Assembly: GCA_902799955.1 (NCBI GenBank) | Contig: CADCCQ010000027.1 | Coordinates: 1-64,000 of the forward strand | DNA: 64,000 bases | DNA from: an uncultured bacterium | GTDB lineage: Bacteria; Verrucomicrobiota; Kiritimatiellia; RFP12; UBA1067 | Reading direction: 5' to 3' | Shown here: positions 39,031 to 49,755 of the stretch, one piece after another | How positions within the stretch are numbered: position 1 is the first letter of the stretch | How the letters are laid out: each line of letters begins with the position of its first letter | The notes under the pieces: model-generated | Database searches by the model: none | Told to the model about the DNA's origin: nothing | What the model saw: the letters and a program-made list of their open reading frames with translations, nothing else | Position numbers and translations under genes: made by a program

Positions 39031-42000
39031 ATGAAGAAAGTAGTATACGCACTGGTTGCCGCGCTGGCGGCATCCGTCGTCCAGGCTGGCCCCACAGCCG
39101 ACTTCCTGAAGAGTGTCCTTGGCAAGTCCGCGGCGGCGACGCCCGGACGCTGGAACTCTGACTTCAATAAGTGCAAGAAATACTGCGAAGACAACGGAGT
39201 TCCGTTCGTTGCCGTGTGGTCCAACGGCGATGCGTGCGGACACTGCACGGCGTTCGAGAAGGCATGCGAGAAGTCGTATTTCAAGACATGGCAGAAGAAG
39301 TCGGGGATCGTCTTCTGGTTTGGCTGCCCGAGTAACGGCTTCAAGATGGACGACGCGGTGGCCGCCTTCAAGTGGACGCGCGCGAACTCCGGCCGCCTGT
39401 CGTACACAAGCGGCGGACCGCAGACGGCGTTCCCGTTCGTGCGAATCTACTGGCCTAAGGGCAAGGTCGACGTCTCGACCGTCGGCGACACGATGCGCGG
39501 CGGATTCAGCAGCAACGCCGACACGAGCGCCAAGAAGATCACGCAGTTCATCGACGGCAAGCTGAAGGTCGGCAAGGCCGGCGGCTGGACGCCTGCGGGC
39601 GAGACGCCCAAGTACCTCGGCGGCGTCTTCGACCCGAAGATCGACAACGTCGAGGGCGCGCGCATGGAGATCGAGACCGGCCTCACGACGAACATCACCA
39701 TCACTCTCGTGCGTACGAACGCCAACTCGGTCGCGCATACGGCGACGAACTTCCTGCACGCCGCCGGCTCGACGCTCGCGGGCGGGCAGAAGGAGATATA
39801 CTGGGCGTCCGGCGTAGACACGATAGGAATGGTGCTTCCCATTGCGGCCAACGGCACGGGCGACCTTGTGGTTACGCTCTACGACAAGGACAACTCGACT
39901 TTGAAGGACACGTTCACCGTCAAGCGCGTGGCAAAGAAGGAGAACTCTCCCGAGAACCCGCTCTTCGTCGGCAAGGAGAGCGAGGGCCTCGGATGGGGCC
40001 AGTGGTCGATGGACCTTGACAAGGTGACGAACAAGGTCGCCTCCGCGAACGGCGGCCTGACGTCCGGCAAGCCTCGCCTCGGCGTGTCGCCTGCGTACGC
40101 GGCGGTGCTCTTCGGCGGCGCGATGTGGTGCCCCGACTGCGCGAAGAGCGACGAGTACTTCTTCAAGTCCACCGAATTCAAGAACTGGGCCGTCGACAAC
40201 AAGATCGCGCTTGGCGTCGTCGACATCCCGAACCTGCCCAACCAGACAAACTCGCCGTGCCTGCTGACGACGATCTCCGCGACGACTGGCGCCGGGAATT
40301 TCCACGGCTACAGCAAGAGAAGCGGCCTCGACTACCTGACGAGGCACATGATCTCTGCCGACGAGGCGCAGGTCGTGTACGACCGCAATGTGCAGCTCGC
40401 CTCGCACAACGTGCTGAACGGCGGATGGAATCGCCCCGAGCGCGCCAACCAGAACCGCCCCGGCGTGCCGATTCTGCTGCTCCTGCGCGGCGACGGCTCC
40501 ATCGCCGGACGCTTCACCGCCCTTGCCAGCGTGAGCCCGACCAGCACGGCCAACAACGCCGCGTACATCAAGAGGCTCAACGAGCTCCTCGAGCAGGCGA
40601 AGGACGACACCGAGGAGTCCAGCGACGGCGTGAAGACCACCACCGGCCTCGAGGCCAGCCGCCGCTCGGAGAACAACGGCTCCATCTCGTGCAACGACGA
40701 GCGCGACATATACAGGATCGGCGCGGACTCCGCCGGGCTGAGGCTCCAGATGTGCTTCACCGCGGCCGACGCCGTCAACAACGACGCCGTCGTGGACTGC
40801 AGTGTCATCAACTCGAACGGAACGATAATGACGACGGCGAAGGGCGTCATCGGAGAGGGAGTCACGCTCGACTACATCGTCCCCACGGAAGGCGAGTACT
40901 TCGTGCAGATCGCGCAGGGCTTCCACCAGGAGACCGTCAACGGCCGACCGACGTCCGTCCTCGACTCGCAGCTCTTCAACGCTACGAACCCGGCGTCGTC
41001 CGTCGTGAAGTACACGCTCGAGACCGACTTCGTGCTGGTGCCCAGGGAGAGGCGCGACGAGCGCGAGGGCGTCGGCGACAACATGGTGAAGATGTACCTC
41101 GAGGAGGGCGAGGAGTATTTCTTCGACGGCACGGTCAACGCCGCCTCGATGACCGACGTGTTCGAGGAGGCCGGCCTGAACGCGGCGTCTAAGCCGATCT
41201 ACAGGTCGAAGGTGACGGGCGTCGTCGACGTCTCGATCCCCGGGACGACTGTCGTCTACCAGAAGTGGCGCTGCGGCGCCGTCGGGTTCGGCGCGAAGGC
41301 CGCGACCGTATCCGAGTCCACCAAGCAGTTCGACATCCAAGTCGTCAGGACCGGCGGCGTCTCCGGCACGGCCGAGTACAAGGTCCAGTACGTCGGCGCG
41401 TTCAGGAACGGCAGCCCCTGCGACTTCGACAGGGACACGCTCCTGAAGGCTGAGTGGGACCTCGACGCGGGCACGGTCCTCTCGTGGGGCGACGGCGAGG
41501 GTGACGTCAAGACGGTCACGGTAACGGTTGTCGACAACCAGTTCGCCGACGGTACGGTCTCGTACCGCTTCGTCGGCACGACGGTCGGCGGTGACGCCAC
41601 CGCGGACGAGGAGATGAAGAACTTCTCGCTGAACGTGAAGGACAACGACCGCAAGGTGCCGGGCGTGCTGGCGATCGCGGACAAAACGCCGAAGTTCTCG
41701 AAGACGATGACGATCATGGCAAAAGAGAACACGTCGGTCAGCCTGTTCGTGAAGCGCGAGGGCGGCGCCGACGGCGATTTCTCGGCGAAGCTGAAGACGA
41801 GTGCGGGTCAGTTCGAGGGCGGCGTCACCGAGACGACCCACGACTGGGGCTCGCGCGACGACAGCCCGTGGGAGGTGGAGTTGACGCTTCCCAGCCGCGC
41901 CACCGCGAAGAGCGTGACGGTCGACCTCTCCCCGGCGACGTCCGCCACCAAGGTGAAGACAGCCGCCAAGAGGCTCACGATCACGGTCCTCCCCGGAACG

Positions 42001-43782
42001 GTCCCGGAGTTCGTGAACAGTGGCGCGAACGTCGACGCGTTCTGCAACGTCACGCTCTCCACGGAGGTCGCCAGGGCCAGGACCGGGACCTATTCGAACC
42101 CGGCCAACCTGAAGTACAAGAAGGTGTCCGGCGCGCTGCCCGCGGGGCTCTCCGCCGTCGCGGACGAGGGCAACCCCGGCAAGCTGTACGTCGTCGGCAC
42201 GCCCACGAAGAAGGGGACGTACACCGCCGTCTACAGGATATTCGACGGCGACGTGGGCGGCACCACGGTCTCCGTCACGGTCGCCGTCGGCGACCCGACG
42301 AAGGACACGTTCTACGCGGCGGACGCCGACCTCGACACGCCGCGCGCGGTCGTCCCGAACCCCGCGATGTCCGCCGGGAAGACGTACTACGACATCATGG
42401 TCAAGGACGGCGGGCACCTGATGGGCCTCGTCACCCTCTCCCTGCCCGCGAACGGCAAGGCGAGCGCCAAGTACCGCTCGGCGAACGGAACGGTCTCGCT
42501 CTCGGCCAAGAGCTGGTACGAGTTCGACCCGGAGACGGGCATCGCCGAGGCGTACCTCAAGGGCACGGGCGCGGCGGCCGACTACAGGCTGTATGCGAAG
42601 GTCAAGCCCGACGGGACGTTCGCCATCCTCGAGCTCACAGACCCGGAGGCCGGCAAGACCTACTCCGACCTCGAGGCCTTTGGCGGGTGGACCAAGGCCA
42701 GGCCCGCGACGGACTACAAGGGCTACTACACCGTCAGCCTCCCGGGCGTGGGCTCGGCCGGCCCGAACAACGAGACGCAGATCATAGACGGCGACCCGAT
42801 CGCGCTTGGTGACGGCTACATGACGCTGAAGATGGACACCGCCGCGGCGATGAACCAGGGCAAGTTCGCGTACGCGGGCCTGCTGCCGAACGGCAAGGCG
42901 GTCTCCGGCTCGGCGATCCTGACGCCTCTCTACAGCGGCGCCGCGACGAACGAGACGCACACGTACTGGGGCGTGGTTCCGTTCGTGAACGTCTCCGACA
43001 CCGACGTCTTCACCGGCGCGGTGAAGATCCGCCCGAGGACGGCGTTCGCGGGCGTCGAGGACGGCGCGACCAAGGACGGCGCCTACTACACCGGGTGCCG
43101 CGAAGGCGAGTACTGCGGCTACGACATCATCCGCAGGTCCGTCTACCAGTACGAGGCCGCCAAGCCGCTCTGGCAGCACTCTGAGCTGAACTACGACCCC
43201 GCGGACGAGGACAAGGTCTGCTACGACGTCGAGCTCGACGCGTTCGGCACGTACTACAACGCGAAGGAGAACTTCAAGTCGGTGTTCGACAACTCGCTGC
43301 AGGCTAACGTGTTCTTCCATGTACTTGGTGGCGGAACCTGGGGGCTCGTGGACACCAAGTACGGCGACTTCGCCGGATGGGATCCCACGAAGCTCGGGGT
43401 GAAGGTCGCGACGACCGTGGACAAGAAGGGCGTCGTGACGGCGAACGCGATCACGCTGGTGAACGCCACCAACCCGCGCGCGCTCACGTTCTCGTTCGCG
43501 TCCGCGACGGGCATCGTCACCGGCAAGTTCAAGCTCCCGATGGAGTTCGGCGACGTGACGGTGAACTACAAGGCGATAGTCCTGCCGGGCTTCGGCAACA
43601 GCGGCTGCGACTGCGGGCTCGACTTCTCCGACGCGAAGAACCGTCCGTTCATATCCGGCACGGCGTGGTTCGACGACGACGGCTCGTTCGACTACACCTA
43701 CGGCCCCAAGGCCAACAAGCAGAAGATGCTGAAGGTCAGGAGGTCGTGCCCGGTCTCCGTCGGAACGGAGGCCGGCAAGTGA
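39031..43782 (+). CDS. Giant secreted protein with two thioredoxin-like domains
   Basis: 1583 residues, start chosen at MKKVVYALVAALAASVVQA (signal peptide; AAGGA upstream) rather than ATG 39001. Residues about 25-190 look thioredoxin-like with CGHC at 69-72 (AVWSNGDACGHCTAFEKACE). A second domain at about 340-500 has CPDC at 367-370 (GGAMWCPDCAKSDEYFFKSTEFKNW). Then come prepeptidase-like and Calx-beta-like beta-domains, a putative Ig module (KVSGALPAGLSAVADEG...YVVGTPTKKGTYTAVYRI), and two C-terminal modules shared with the next gene (GYYTVSLPG...GDGYMTL and FSFASATGIVTGKF). CxxC-bearing domains on a huge repeat protein are unusual. Oxidoreductase activity in the envelope is possible but untested. 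Confidence 0.82.
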   Translation: MKKVVYALVAALAASVVQAGPTADFLKSVLGKSAAATPGRWNSDFNKCKKYCEDNGVPFVAVWSNGDACGHCTAFEKACEKSYFKTWQKKSGIVFWFGCPSNGFKMDDAVAAFKWTRANSGRLSYTSGGPQTAFPFVRIYWPKGKVDVSTVGDTMRGGFSSNADTSAKKITQFIDGKLKVGKAGGWTPAGETPKYLGGVFDPKIDNVEGARMEIETGLTTNITITLVRTNANSVAHTATNFLHAAGSTLAGGQKEIYWASGVDTIGMVLPIAANGTGDLVVTLYDKDNSTLKDTFTVKRVAKKENSPENPLFVGKESEGLGWGQWSMDLDKVTNKVASANGGLTSGKPRLGVSPAYAAVLFGGAMWCPDCAKSDEYFFKSTEFKNWAVDNKIALGVVDIPNLPNQTNSPCLLTTISATTGAGNFHGYSKRSGLDYLTRHMISADEAQVVYDRNVQLASHNVLNGGWNRPERANQNRPGVPILLLLRGDGSIAGRFTALASVSPTSTANNAAYIKRLNELLEQAKDDTEESSDGVKTTTGLEASRRSENNGSISCNDERDIYRIGADSAGLRLQMCFTAADAVNNDAVVDCSVINSNGTIMTTAKGVIGEGVTLDYIVPTEGEYFVQIAQGFHQETVNGRPTSVLDSQLFNATNPASSVVKYTLETDFVLVPRERRDEREGVGDNMVKMYLEEGEEYFFDGTVNAASMTDVFEEAGLNAASKPIYRSKVTGVVDVSIPGTTVVYQKWRCGAVGFGAKAATVSESTKQFDIQVVRTGGVSGTAEYKVQYVGAFRNGSPCDFDRDTLLKAEWDLDAGTVLSWGDGEGDVKTVTVTVVDNQFADGTVSYRFVGTTVGGDATADEEMKNFSLNVKDNDRKVPGVLAIADKTPKFSKTMTIMAKENTSVSLFVKREGGADGDFSAKLKTSAGQFEGGVTETTHDWGSRDDSPWEVELTLPSRATAKSVTVDLSPATSATKVKTAAKRLTITVLPGTVPEFVNSGANVDAFCNVTLSTEVARARTGTYSNPANLKYKKVSGALPAGLSAVADEGNPGKLYVVGTPTKKGTYTAVYRIFDGDVGGTTVSVTVAVGDPTKDTFYAADADLDTPRAVVPNPAMSAGKTYYDIMVKDGGHLMGLVTLSLPANGKASAKYRSANGTVSLSAKSWYEFDPETGIAEAYLKGTGAAADYRLYAKVKPDGTFAILELTDPEAGKTYSDLEAFGGWTKARPATDYKGYYTVSLPGVGSAGPNNETQIIDGDPIALGDGYMTLKMDTAAAMNQGKFAYAGLLPNGKAVSGSAILTPLYSGAATNETHTYWGVVPFVNVSDTDVFTGAVKIRPRTAFAGVEDGATKDGAYYTGCREGEYCGYDIIRRSVYQYEAAKPLWQHSELNYDPADEDKVCYDVELDAFGTYYNAKENFKSVFDNSLQANVFFHVLGGGTWGLVDTKYGDFAGWDPTKLGVKVATTVDKKGVVTANAITLVNATNPRALTFSFASATGIVTGKFKLPMEFGDVTVNYKAIVLPGFGNSGCDCGLDFSDAKNRPFISGTAWFDDDGSFDYTYGPKANKQKMLKVRRSCPVSVGTEAGK

Positions 43783-43828
43783 CCGGCGGCAGAGGATTGA
43801 CAGAAGGAGCGATCTAACAGAAAGGCAC

Positions 43829-46800
43829 ATGAAGATGATGAAAAAGACGATAGTGACGTTTCTCGCGGCGATAACCGCTTTCAGCGTGTGGGCCGCCAAG
43901 ACGGGAAGCCGCATGGAGGACGCCAAGAAGATCAAGGTCGGCGGATCCGCTACGGTGAAGCTGGTCGCGGAGTACGACGAGTTCGACAAGTCGTACGACT
44001 CCGACAGCGGCGTTTACTGGCTCAAGGTCCAGCTGAACAGGGGCTCTTCCTACACGGTCTGGATCCAGGGCGGGTCCGCCGGGACGGTCGGCATGGACAT
44101 CGACACGGCGGACACCGAGGACGACGACGACGTTCCCGGCGCTTCGTTCGACGACGTCGTGAGCGCCACCTACAACGGCGCGCCGATCCAGTACGCCCAC
44201 ATGGCGGCCGACGCCTGGGACTCGGAGGACCCCTCCAAGTTCTACTACGCGATCTGCATCACCGGCGACGTCGGCAACCAGACGACGGTGTACGTGCAGT
44301 CCGGCATCCGTAACTTCTCCCAGAAGGGCGACGAGAACAGCCCCGAGGCGGTGTCCTTCACGACCGGCTGGAAGTCGGTGACGAGGAAGCTCATCGACGG
44401 CAACTACTACCTCAAGGCGACGCTCAGCGCTGGGTGCAAGTACCGCGTCCGCACCCTGAAGGGCACCGTCGCGAAGCCACTCGACCTCGCGGTCGACACG
44501 GCCAGCGACGAGCTGACATACGACGACTGGTCGGACCCGCTCTATGTGAAGGACTCCAACTACACCAAGACGCAGAATGTCGCGACGGTCATTGTCCCGG
44601 ACTCGAAGGGCACGTTCCTCTTCGAGGTCTCCGACGCCACCAAGGCGGGCTCCAACCTCAACGGGCAGTTCACCTTCTCGTTCAAGAGGGTCCCGGCGCT
44701 TGCGATCGGCTCGCACAAGGCCGTCACCCTCAGCCCGGAGAACGGCTGGTCGCACCAGTTCGTCCCCGGCAGGATCTCCGCCGACGAGAACTACTACGAC
44801 AGCATCATCGACGAGAACCTCTGCGTGATCTCGCTCGCCAAGGGCGACCGCGTGGTCTTCGACACCGACGACGCGTTCGACGCGACGTACGAGATGATCG
44901 TGTACAACCCGTCCGGCAAGATCATCGGCAGGAACACCACCGTCGGCAACGGCAGCTACGACATGCGCGTGGCGATCCAGGCCGACGTGGCGGGCAAGTA
45001 CTACGTCGGCGTGTACGACACGACGCTCGACGTGGGCGACAGGCCGCCCGCCGAGGCGACGCCCCTGACCCTCACCGCGTACTTCGCGGACGACAAGTTC
45101 GGCCCGGCCGACGCGGCCGACCCCGTGGACGACGTGTTCTCGGGCGCTACCGAGCTCGTCCCCGCGCCGCTATCCTACGGACAGGACGTCCTTGTCGGCG
45201 GCTCCCAGAGCGAGGTACACGCGTTCAACGGCGGCGACTGGCGCGACTGGTACAAGGTCGCCTGCCGCGCCGGGCAGACCTACCAGTTCAAGGCGGAGTA
45301 CGCCAGCGACGAGACGACGGACATCGTCCTCGGCTACGAGATATGCACGCTCAACTCCAAGGGCGTCCCCGCAAGGGTCACGTACGCGTCCGGCACGAAG
45401 ACGTACGTCGAGGGCGATACGCTCGAGGACGGCGTGACGCTCAACGCGACGAAGAACGCGATGTACTACATCAGGGTGTTCCCCGCGCTCACCGACGGTA
45501 CGAACGTCATCGAGACGGCGGGCCTGGACTACCCGGACTACAGGGTCCGCTCGGGCGTCACGAAGGTCAAGGCGTTCAACGCCGCGACCGACGTGGTCAC
45601 CGACCCGGTTACGGGCGAGAAGGTCACCAACGTGGTCGACATCGCGCTCGGCAAGCTCGTCGTGAAGTCGACCGGCGTGGCAGGCACATATTCGCTGGGC
45701 ACCGAGACGACGACGTACCCGACAGGCACCTCCCTTGAGCTCGCCGCCAACAGCTACACGGTCAAGTACACCCCGCCGACCGGATTCAAGGCCACCCTCG
45801 CCTCCGAGGTCGCCGCGATCGAGGCCTGGGACACGAACTCCTCGACGAGGGTCGTCGCCGACCAGCCCGTGACCACGCTGACCGCGCGCTTCTACGACAT
45901 CTACGACCAGAAGTACGTGATGTCCACGACGAAGAAGACCACGACGAAGACGGTGAACGGCAAGAAGACGACCGTCACGACGACAGTGAACAACTACTCG
46001 CCAGAGACGGGCGACAACACGATGGAGGGCGCGTTCGCGCTGCCTGCGCCGACCAACACGACGAAGACCGTCCGCCGCTCGCTCTACGTGGAGGACACCA
46101 CGGACTTCTTCAAGTTCACGGCCGTGGCAGGCCGCGCATACACGCTCTCGCTCGCCGACTACGTAGACGGCGGCGCGACGGGCGCGGTGATGACGCTCAT
46201 CCACGCGAGCAACGGCGTGCTGCCGCAGTTCTCGAAGGTGAAGACCGTCGACAAGGCGCTGCTCCCCGCCGGCGTGATCTACGTCCAGGTCGAGCACGCC
46301 GAGGGCTGCGAGGACAAGGACTCCTCCTATGCGCTCTCCTACCAGGCGATGAACGTCGGCACCGTCGGCTTCACCGCGGCGAACTTCAACGCCGCGGAGT
46401 CCGGCGAGTACGCCACGCTCACGCTGAAGCGCACGGCGAAGCAGGGCGCCGTCTCGGTCAACTACACGACCGTGGCCGGCACGGCGCAGCCGGGCAGCGA
46501 GTACTACCCCGCGAGCGGCGTCGTCAAGTGGGCGTCCGGCGACATGGCCAACAAGACGATCAAGATAAGGCTCATCCCCGACCTTGAGCCGACCTGGGAG
46601 TCGAACAAGGTGTTCACCGTCAGGCTGTGGGAGGCCGAGAGGGCCGACTTCGCCGCCGGCGACTACCCGGTGGGATTCATCGCCGGGCGCGACTCCGCCA
46701 CTGTGACGATCACCGAGGCGACCGCGGTTAAGGCGGGCACGGTCTCCATCACCGGCTACGGCCCGAGCGAGTCCGAGATCACGCCCGTCGCCAACCTCAA

Positions 46801-49750
46801 GGCGCCGGTGGTCTCCGGCCAGGTCGGCGCGCCGCTCGTCCTCAGGCTGTCGCGCACTGGCGGCACCAACGGCATCGTCGGCGTGAAGTTCGCGTTCCCC
46901 GGCAAGAACGGCAAGGTGGTCGACACCGCCGTGAAGGCGAAGGACTACGTGGCGCGTGCCGAGACTGACGACGTCGTCAACACCGTCGTCTGGGAGAACT
47001 TCGACGCGACCGACAAGTACGTCACGATCAACACCCTCATGACGACGAACTACACGCTCTCCAAGCAGTTCACGTTCACCCTCGCGGCGCTCACGACGAA
47101 GGGTTACGCAAAGCCCGCGCTCTCCGCCGCGACCGGGACCGCGAAGCTCATCAACAACACCGTCGGCACCACCGCCGCGTCGTTCGCGAACACCGTCAAG
47201 GCGGTGGGCGGCATCACGCAGGCCGTGACCGGCACGTGGTACGTCGACAGGAACGACGGCGAGTTCAAGAGTTCGCCGGCGAACGCCACGCTCACCTACA
47301 CGCTCACGGGCCCTGGCTTCTTCGCCATCAAGCCGCGCCTCAACGACGGCGGCGACGCCGAGACGCCGTCCACCGCGACGCTCAAGCTCCAGATCGGCAC
47401 GCTCAACGCGAAGAAGGCCTTCGTCGCGTCCGAGACGATCGACTGCCTGGCGGAGGGCGCGCCCGAGAGGATCGAGAGGCTGATCGCCGGCTCGAAGGTC
47501 GTCAAGCTCACGTTCGCCGGCGGCAACAAGAAGGAGTTCGTCGAGCTCGAGAACGACGCCGACACCGGCCTGCCGTTCAAGTGGGTGAGGTTCGCCACCG
47601 TGGCGGCCGACAGGCCCATGGCCAAGTCCGTCGTCACGACGAACGGCCTCGAGTCGCTCAGGTGGAAGGTTCCCGCGGCGCTGCAGGACGAGAACATAAA
47701 GGTCGTCGCGAGGTTCGGCACGGTCGCCAAGCTCGCCGCCGCCCACGACCTCGTCACCAACGATGTGGACGTGGCCAGCGCCCCGATCGCGGAGGGGACG
47801 CTCCTGCCCGCCAAGACATACTACTGGACGCTTGCGTTCGGCCTCGGCGACGAGCCGGAGACCTGGATCGCCCATCCGACGACGTGGAGCTTCTCTGTCA
47901 TCAAGGACGGCTTCCCGGAGACATCCTTTGGCGGCCTTGACCCGTGGGGCGACAACATTTCCCTGAAGATCGCGAAGGAGGAGCCGATCACGCTGATCCA
48001 GACGCTCAAGGCGCCGCTCACGCTCACCGGCACGGCGTCCGCGAACCGCTTCAGGCTTGCCGGCGGCAAGCTGCCCCCGGGGCTCGCCATCAACGCGACG
48101 ACCGGCAAGCTCACCGGCGCGCCGTCGACGCCCGGCGAATACGATGCGCTGCTCCAGGCCTACTACTACAAGCAGACGACCAAGACCGTGAACAGGAAGA
48201 AGGTCACGACCACGACGACGAACTACGGCACGACCCAGCAGGTCAAGTTCATCGTCGAACCGGCGGGCCTTGCGATCGGCACGTTCAGGGGCGCCCTCGT
48301 TGAGACCGGCGCGCAGGTGTCGAAGAACTCCGCCAAGACCGGCCTCGTGACCGTCTCCACGACGTCCGCCGGCAAGATCACCGCGACCGTCAAGGTCTCC
48401 GGCAACTCCTACACGTTCACCGGCACGGGCTATGACGAGCTGACCGACGAGAAGGACGACGGCGGGCTCGGCCGCGAGTTCTCGGTGAAGCTCAGGAACA
48501 TCACCTCGCTCGTGAAGACGACGACGAAGACCGTGAACGGCAAGAAGACGACCGTCAAGACGTCGACGCCGTACACCAACGAGCTCGAGCTCGTCGTCTG
48601 GGACGGCTCCGTCACCAACGCCACCGCCATCGGCGAGTCGATCGGCTCGGCGAGGCTCGTGATGAACGTGCCCAACACGCTTGTCGCGAAGGCGACGACG
48701 ATGGAAGGCGGCATCGAGTACAACGCGGAGCTCTTCCGCGCCTGCGGCGGCACGGACGTCGGCAAGGCGGCCCTCGCGCCGTTCGCCGGGTACTATACGA
48801 TCGCCCTTGCGCCAAGCGGAGTCTCCGCGGCCGACGGCGTCCCGCTCGGCAACGGCTACCTCACGATGACGCTCTCGGAGACGGGCGGCGCGACGTTCGC
48901 CGGAATGCTCGCGGACGGCGCGGCGGTCTCCGTCTCCTCCGCGGCGTCGGTGCAGGGCGCGGACGTCCTCGACCCCGACCAGTGCGTGGTTTGCATACCG
49001 TTCCACTTCTCCGCCGACATCCGCTCGGTCACCGGCGTCATGAAGCTCGTCTACGCGACCGACGGCGACGGCAACGCCGCGCCGGTCGTGGACTCGACGT
49101 CCATGTTCCTCTGGAGCCGCGACAAGGCGGCGGCCGCTTCGCTCGACGGCCTCGGCTACGCCATCGACGTCGCGCCGACGGGCGGCTGGTACAACAAGAC
49201 GTGGAACGTCCAGCGCTACTACCTCGACAGCGACCTCGCCATACAGGCCGCCGGCGCGGAGGAGCTCGCCGCCGTCGCCGACGCGACCGGCACCCTCGGC
49301 ACGGGCTACGAGTTCAAGCCGTACTGCACGCCGACCGACCTCTCGGTCAAGCTGACGAACAACGGCGTGTCGGTCGACAAGCGCGCTCTCGTGAAGGAGT
49401 CGTCGACGCTCCTCTACGACCTCGCCAAGAGCGTCAACCCGTGGGCGGCCACGTACTCCTACGCCAGGGCGACCGGCCTTGTCTCCGGCACGTTCTCCGC
49501 CTGGAAGGAGACCCCGGCGACGACGAAGCAGGGCGAGATCAAGAGCATCGCCCACAAGGGCGTGATGATCTTCTTCCGCGACGACGCTTCGCCGCTGGAC
49601 GAGAACGCCTGGTCCGCCGGTTACTACCTGATCCAGGCCACCAAGAACTGGAAGGCGTCGCTGCCGTTCAACGTGATCGCCACGCCGATCAGCGGCGGGC
49701 GCGACTGGAACGAGACGCCCGTCCCCGGCGAGGAACCTGACGGGGACTGA
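43829..49750 (+). CDS. Giant secreted Calx-beta / Ig-like repeat protein
   Basis: 1973 residues with a signal peptide (TIVTFLAAITAFSVWA). The N-terminal third contains repeated prepeptidase (PPC)-like beta-domains (YWLKVQLNRGSSYTVWI; DWYKVACRAGQTYQFKAEY). A clear Calx-beta domain lies near residues 845-960 (GEYATLTLKRTAKQGAVSVNYTTVAG...GSEYYPASGVVKWASGD). A putative-Ig module follows (RLAGGKLPPGLAINATTGKLTGAP). Threonine/lysine motifs of the form TTKTVNGKKTT occur near residues 700, 1450 and 1562. The last two modules match those of the preceding gene. It is likely a cell-surface or adhesive protein. The gene is 46 bp after the previous one and 5 bp before the ligase-like gene. Confidence 0.82.
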   Translation: MKMMKKTIVTFLAAITAFSVWAAKTGSRMEDAKKIKVGGSATVKLVAEYDEFDKSYDSDSGVYWLKVQLNRGSSYTVWIQGGSAGTVGMDIDTADTEDDDDVPGASFDDVVSATYNGAPIQYAHMAADAWDSEDPSKFYYAICITGDVGNQTTVYVQSGIRNFSQKGDENSPEAVSFTTGWKSVTRKLIDGNYYLKATLSAGCKYRVRTLKGTVAKPLDLAVDTASDELTYDDWSDPLYVKDSNYTKTQNVATVIVPDSKGTFLFEVSDATKAGSNLNGQFTFSFKRVPALAIGSHKAVTLSPENGWSHQFVPGRISADENYYDSIIDENLCVISLAKGDRVVFDTDDAFDATYEMIVYNPSGKIIGRNTTVGNGSYDMRVAIQADVAGKYYVGVYDTTLDVGDRPPAEATPLTLTAYFADDKFGPADAADPVDDVFSGATELVPAPLSYGQDVLVGGSQSEVHAFNGGDWRDWYKVACRAGQTYQFKAEYASDETTDIVLGYEICTLNSKGVPARVTYASGTKTYVEGDTLEDGVTLNATKNAMYYIRVFPALTDGTNVIETAGLDYPDYRVRSGVTKVKAFNAATDVVTDPVTGEKVTNVVDIALGKLVVKSTGVAGTYSLGTETTTYPTGTSLELAANSYTVKYTPPTGFKATLASEVAAIEAWDTNSSTRVVADQPVTTLTARFYDIYDQKYVMSTTKKTTTKTVNGKKTTVTTTVNNYSPETGDNTMEGAFALPAPTNTTKTVRRSLYVEDTTDFFKFTAVAGRAYTLSLADYVDGGATGAVMTLIHASNGVLPQFSKVKTVDKALLPAGVIYVQVEHAEGCEDKDSSYALSYQAMNVGTVGFTAANFNAAESGEYATLTLKRTAKQGAVSVNYTTVAGTAQPGSEYYPASGVVKWASGDMANKTIKIRLIPDLEPTWESNKVFTVRLWEAERADFAAGDYPVGFIAGRDSATVTITEATAVKAGTVSITGYGPSESEITPVANLKAPVVSGQVGAPLVLRLSRTGGTNGIVGVKFAFPGKNGKVVDTAVKAKDYVARAETDDVVNTVVWENFDATDKYVTINTLMTTNYTLSKQFTFTLAALTTKGYAKPALSAATGTAKLINNTVGTTAASFANTVKAVGGITQAVTGTWYVDRNDGEFKSSPANATLTYTLTGPGFFAIKPRLNDGGDAETPSTATLKLQIGTLNAKKAFVASETIDCLAEGAPERIERLIAGSKVVKLTFAGGNKKEFVELENDADTGLPFKWVRFATVAADRPMAKSVVTTNGLESLRWKVPAALQDENIKVVARFGTVAKLAAAHDLVTNDVDVASAPIAEGTLLPAKTYYWTLAFGLGDEPETWIAHPTTWSFSVIKDGFPETSFGGLDPWGDNISLKIAKEEPITLIQTLKAPLTLTGTASANRFRLAGGKLPPGLAINATTGKLTGAPSTPGEYDALLQAYYYKQTTKTVNRKKVTTTTTNYGTTQQVKFIVEPAGLAIGTFRGALVETGAQVSKNSAKTGLVTVSTTSAGKITATVKVSGNSYTFTGTGYDELTDEKDDGGLGREFSVKLRNITSLVKTTTKTVNGKKTTVKTSTPYTNELELVVWDGSVTNATAIGESIGSARLVMNVPNTLVAKATTMEGGIEYNAELFRACGGTDVGKAALAPFAGYYTIALAPSGVSAADGVPLGNGYLTMTLSETGGATFAGMLADGAAVSVSSAASVQGADVLDPDQCVVCIPFHFSADIRSVTGVMKLVYATDGDGNAAPVVDSTSMFLWSRDKAAAASLDGLGYAIDVAPTGGWYNKTWNVQRYYLDSDLAIQAAGAEELAAVADATGTLGTGYEFKPYCTPTDLSVKLTNNGVSVDKRALVKESSTLLYDLAKSVNPWAATYSYARATGLVSGTFSAWKETPATTKQGEIKSIAHKGVMIFFRDDASPLDENAWSAGYYLIQATKNWKASLPFNVIATPISGGRDWNETPVPGEEPDGD

Positions 49751-49755
49751 GCGAG

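Noticed and set aside
38968-43989. 1673-codon open frame on the minus strand opposite the first giant protein gene
   Set aside because: It is an antisense shadow of a GC-rich gene: the residues are R/A/V/L/D-rich with no domain, signal peptide or ribosome site, and the plus-strand frame has clear domains.
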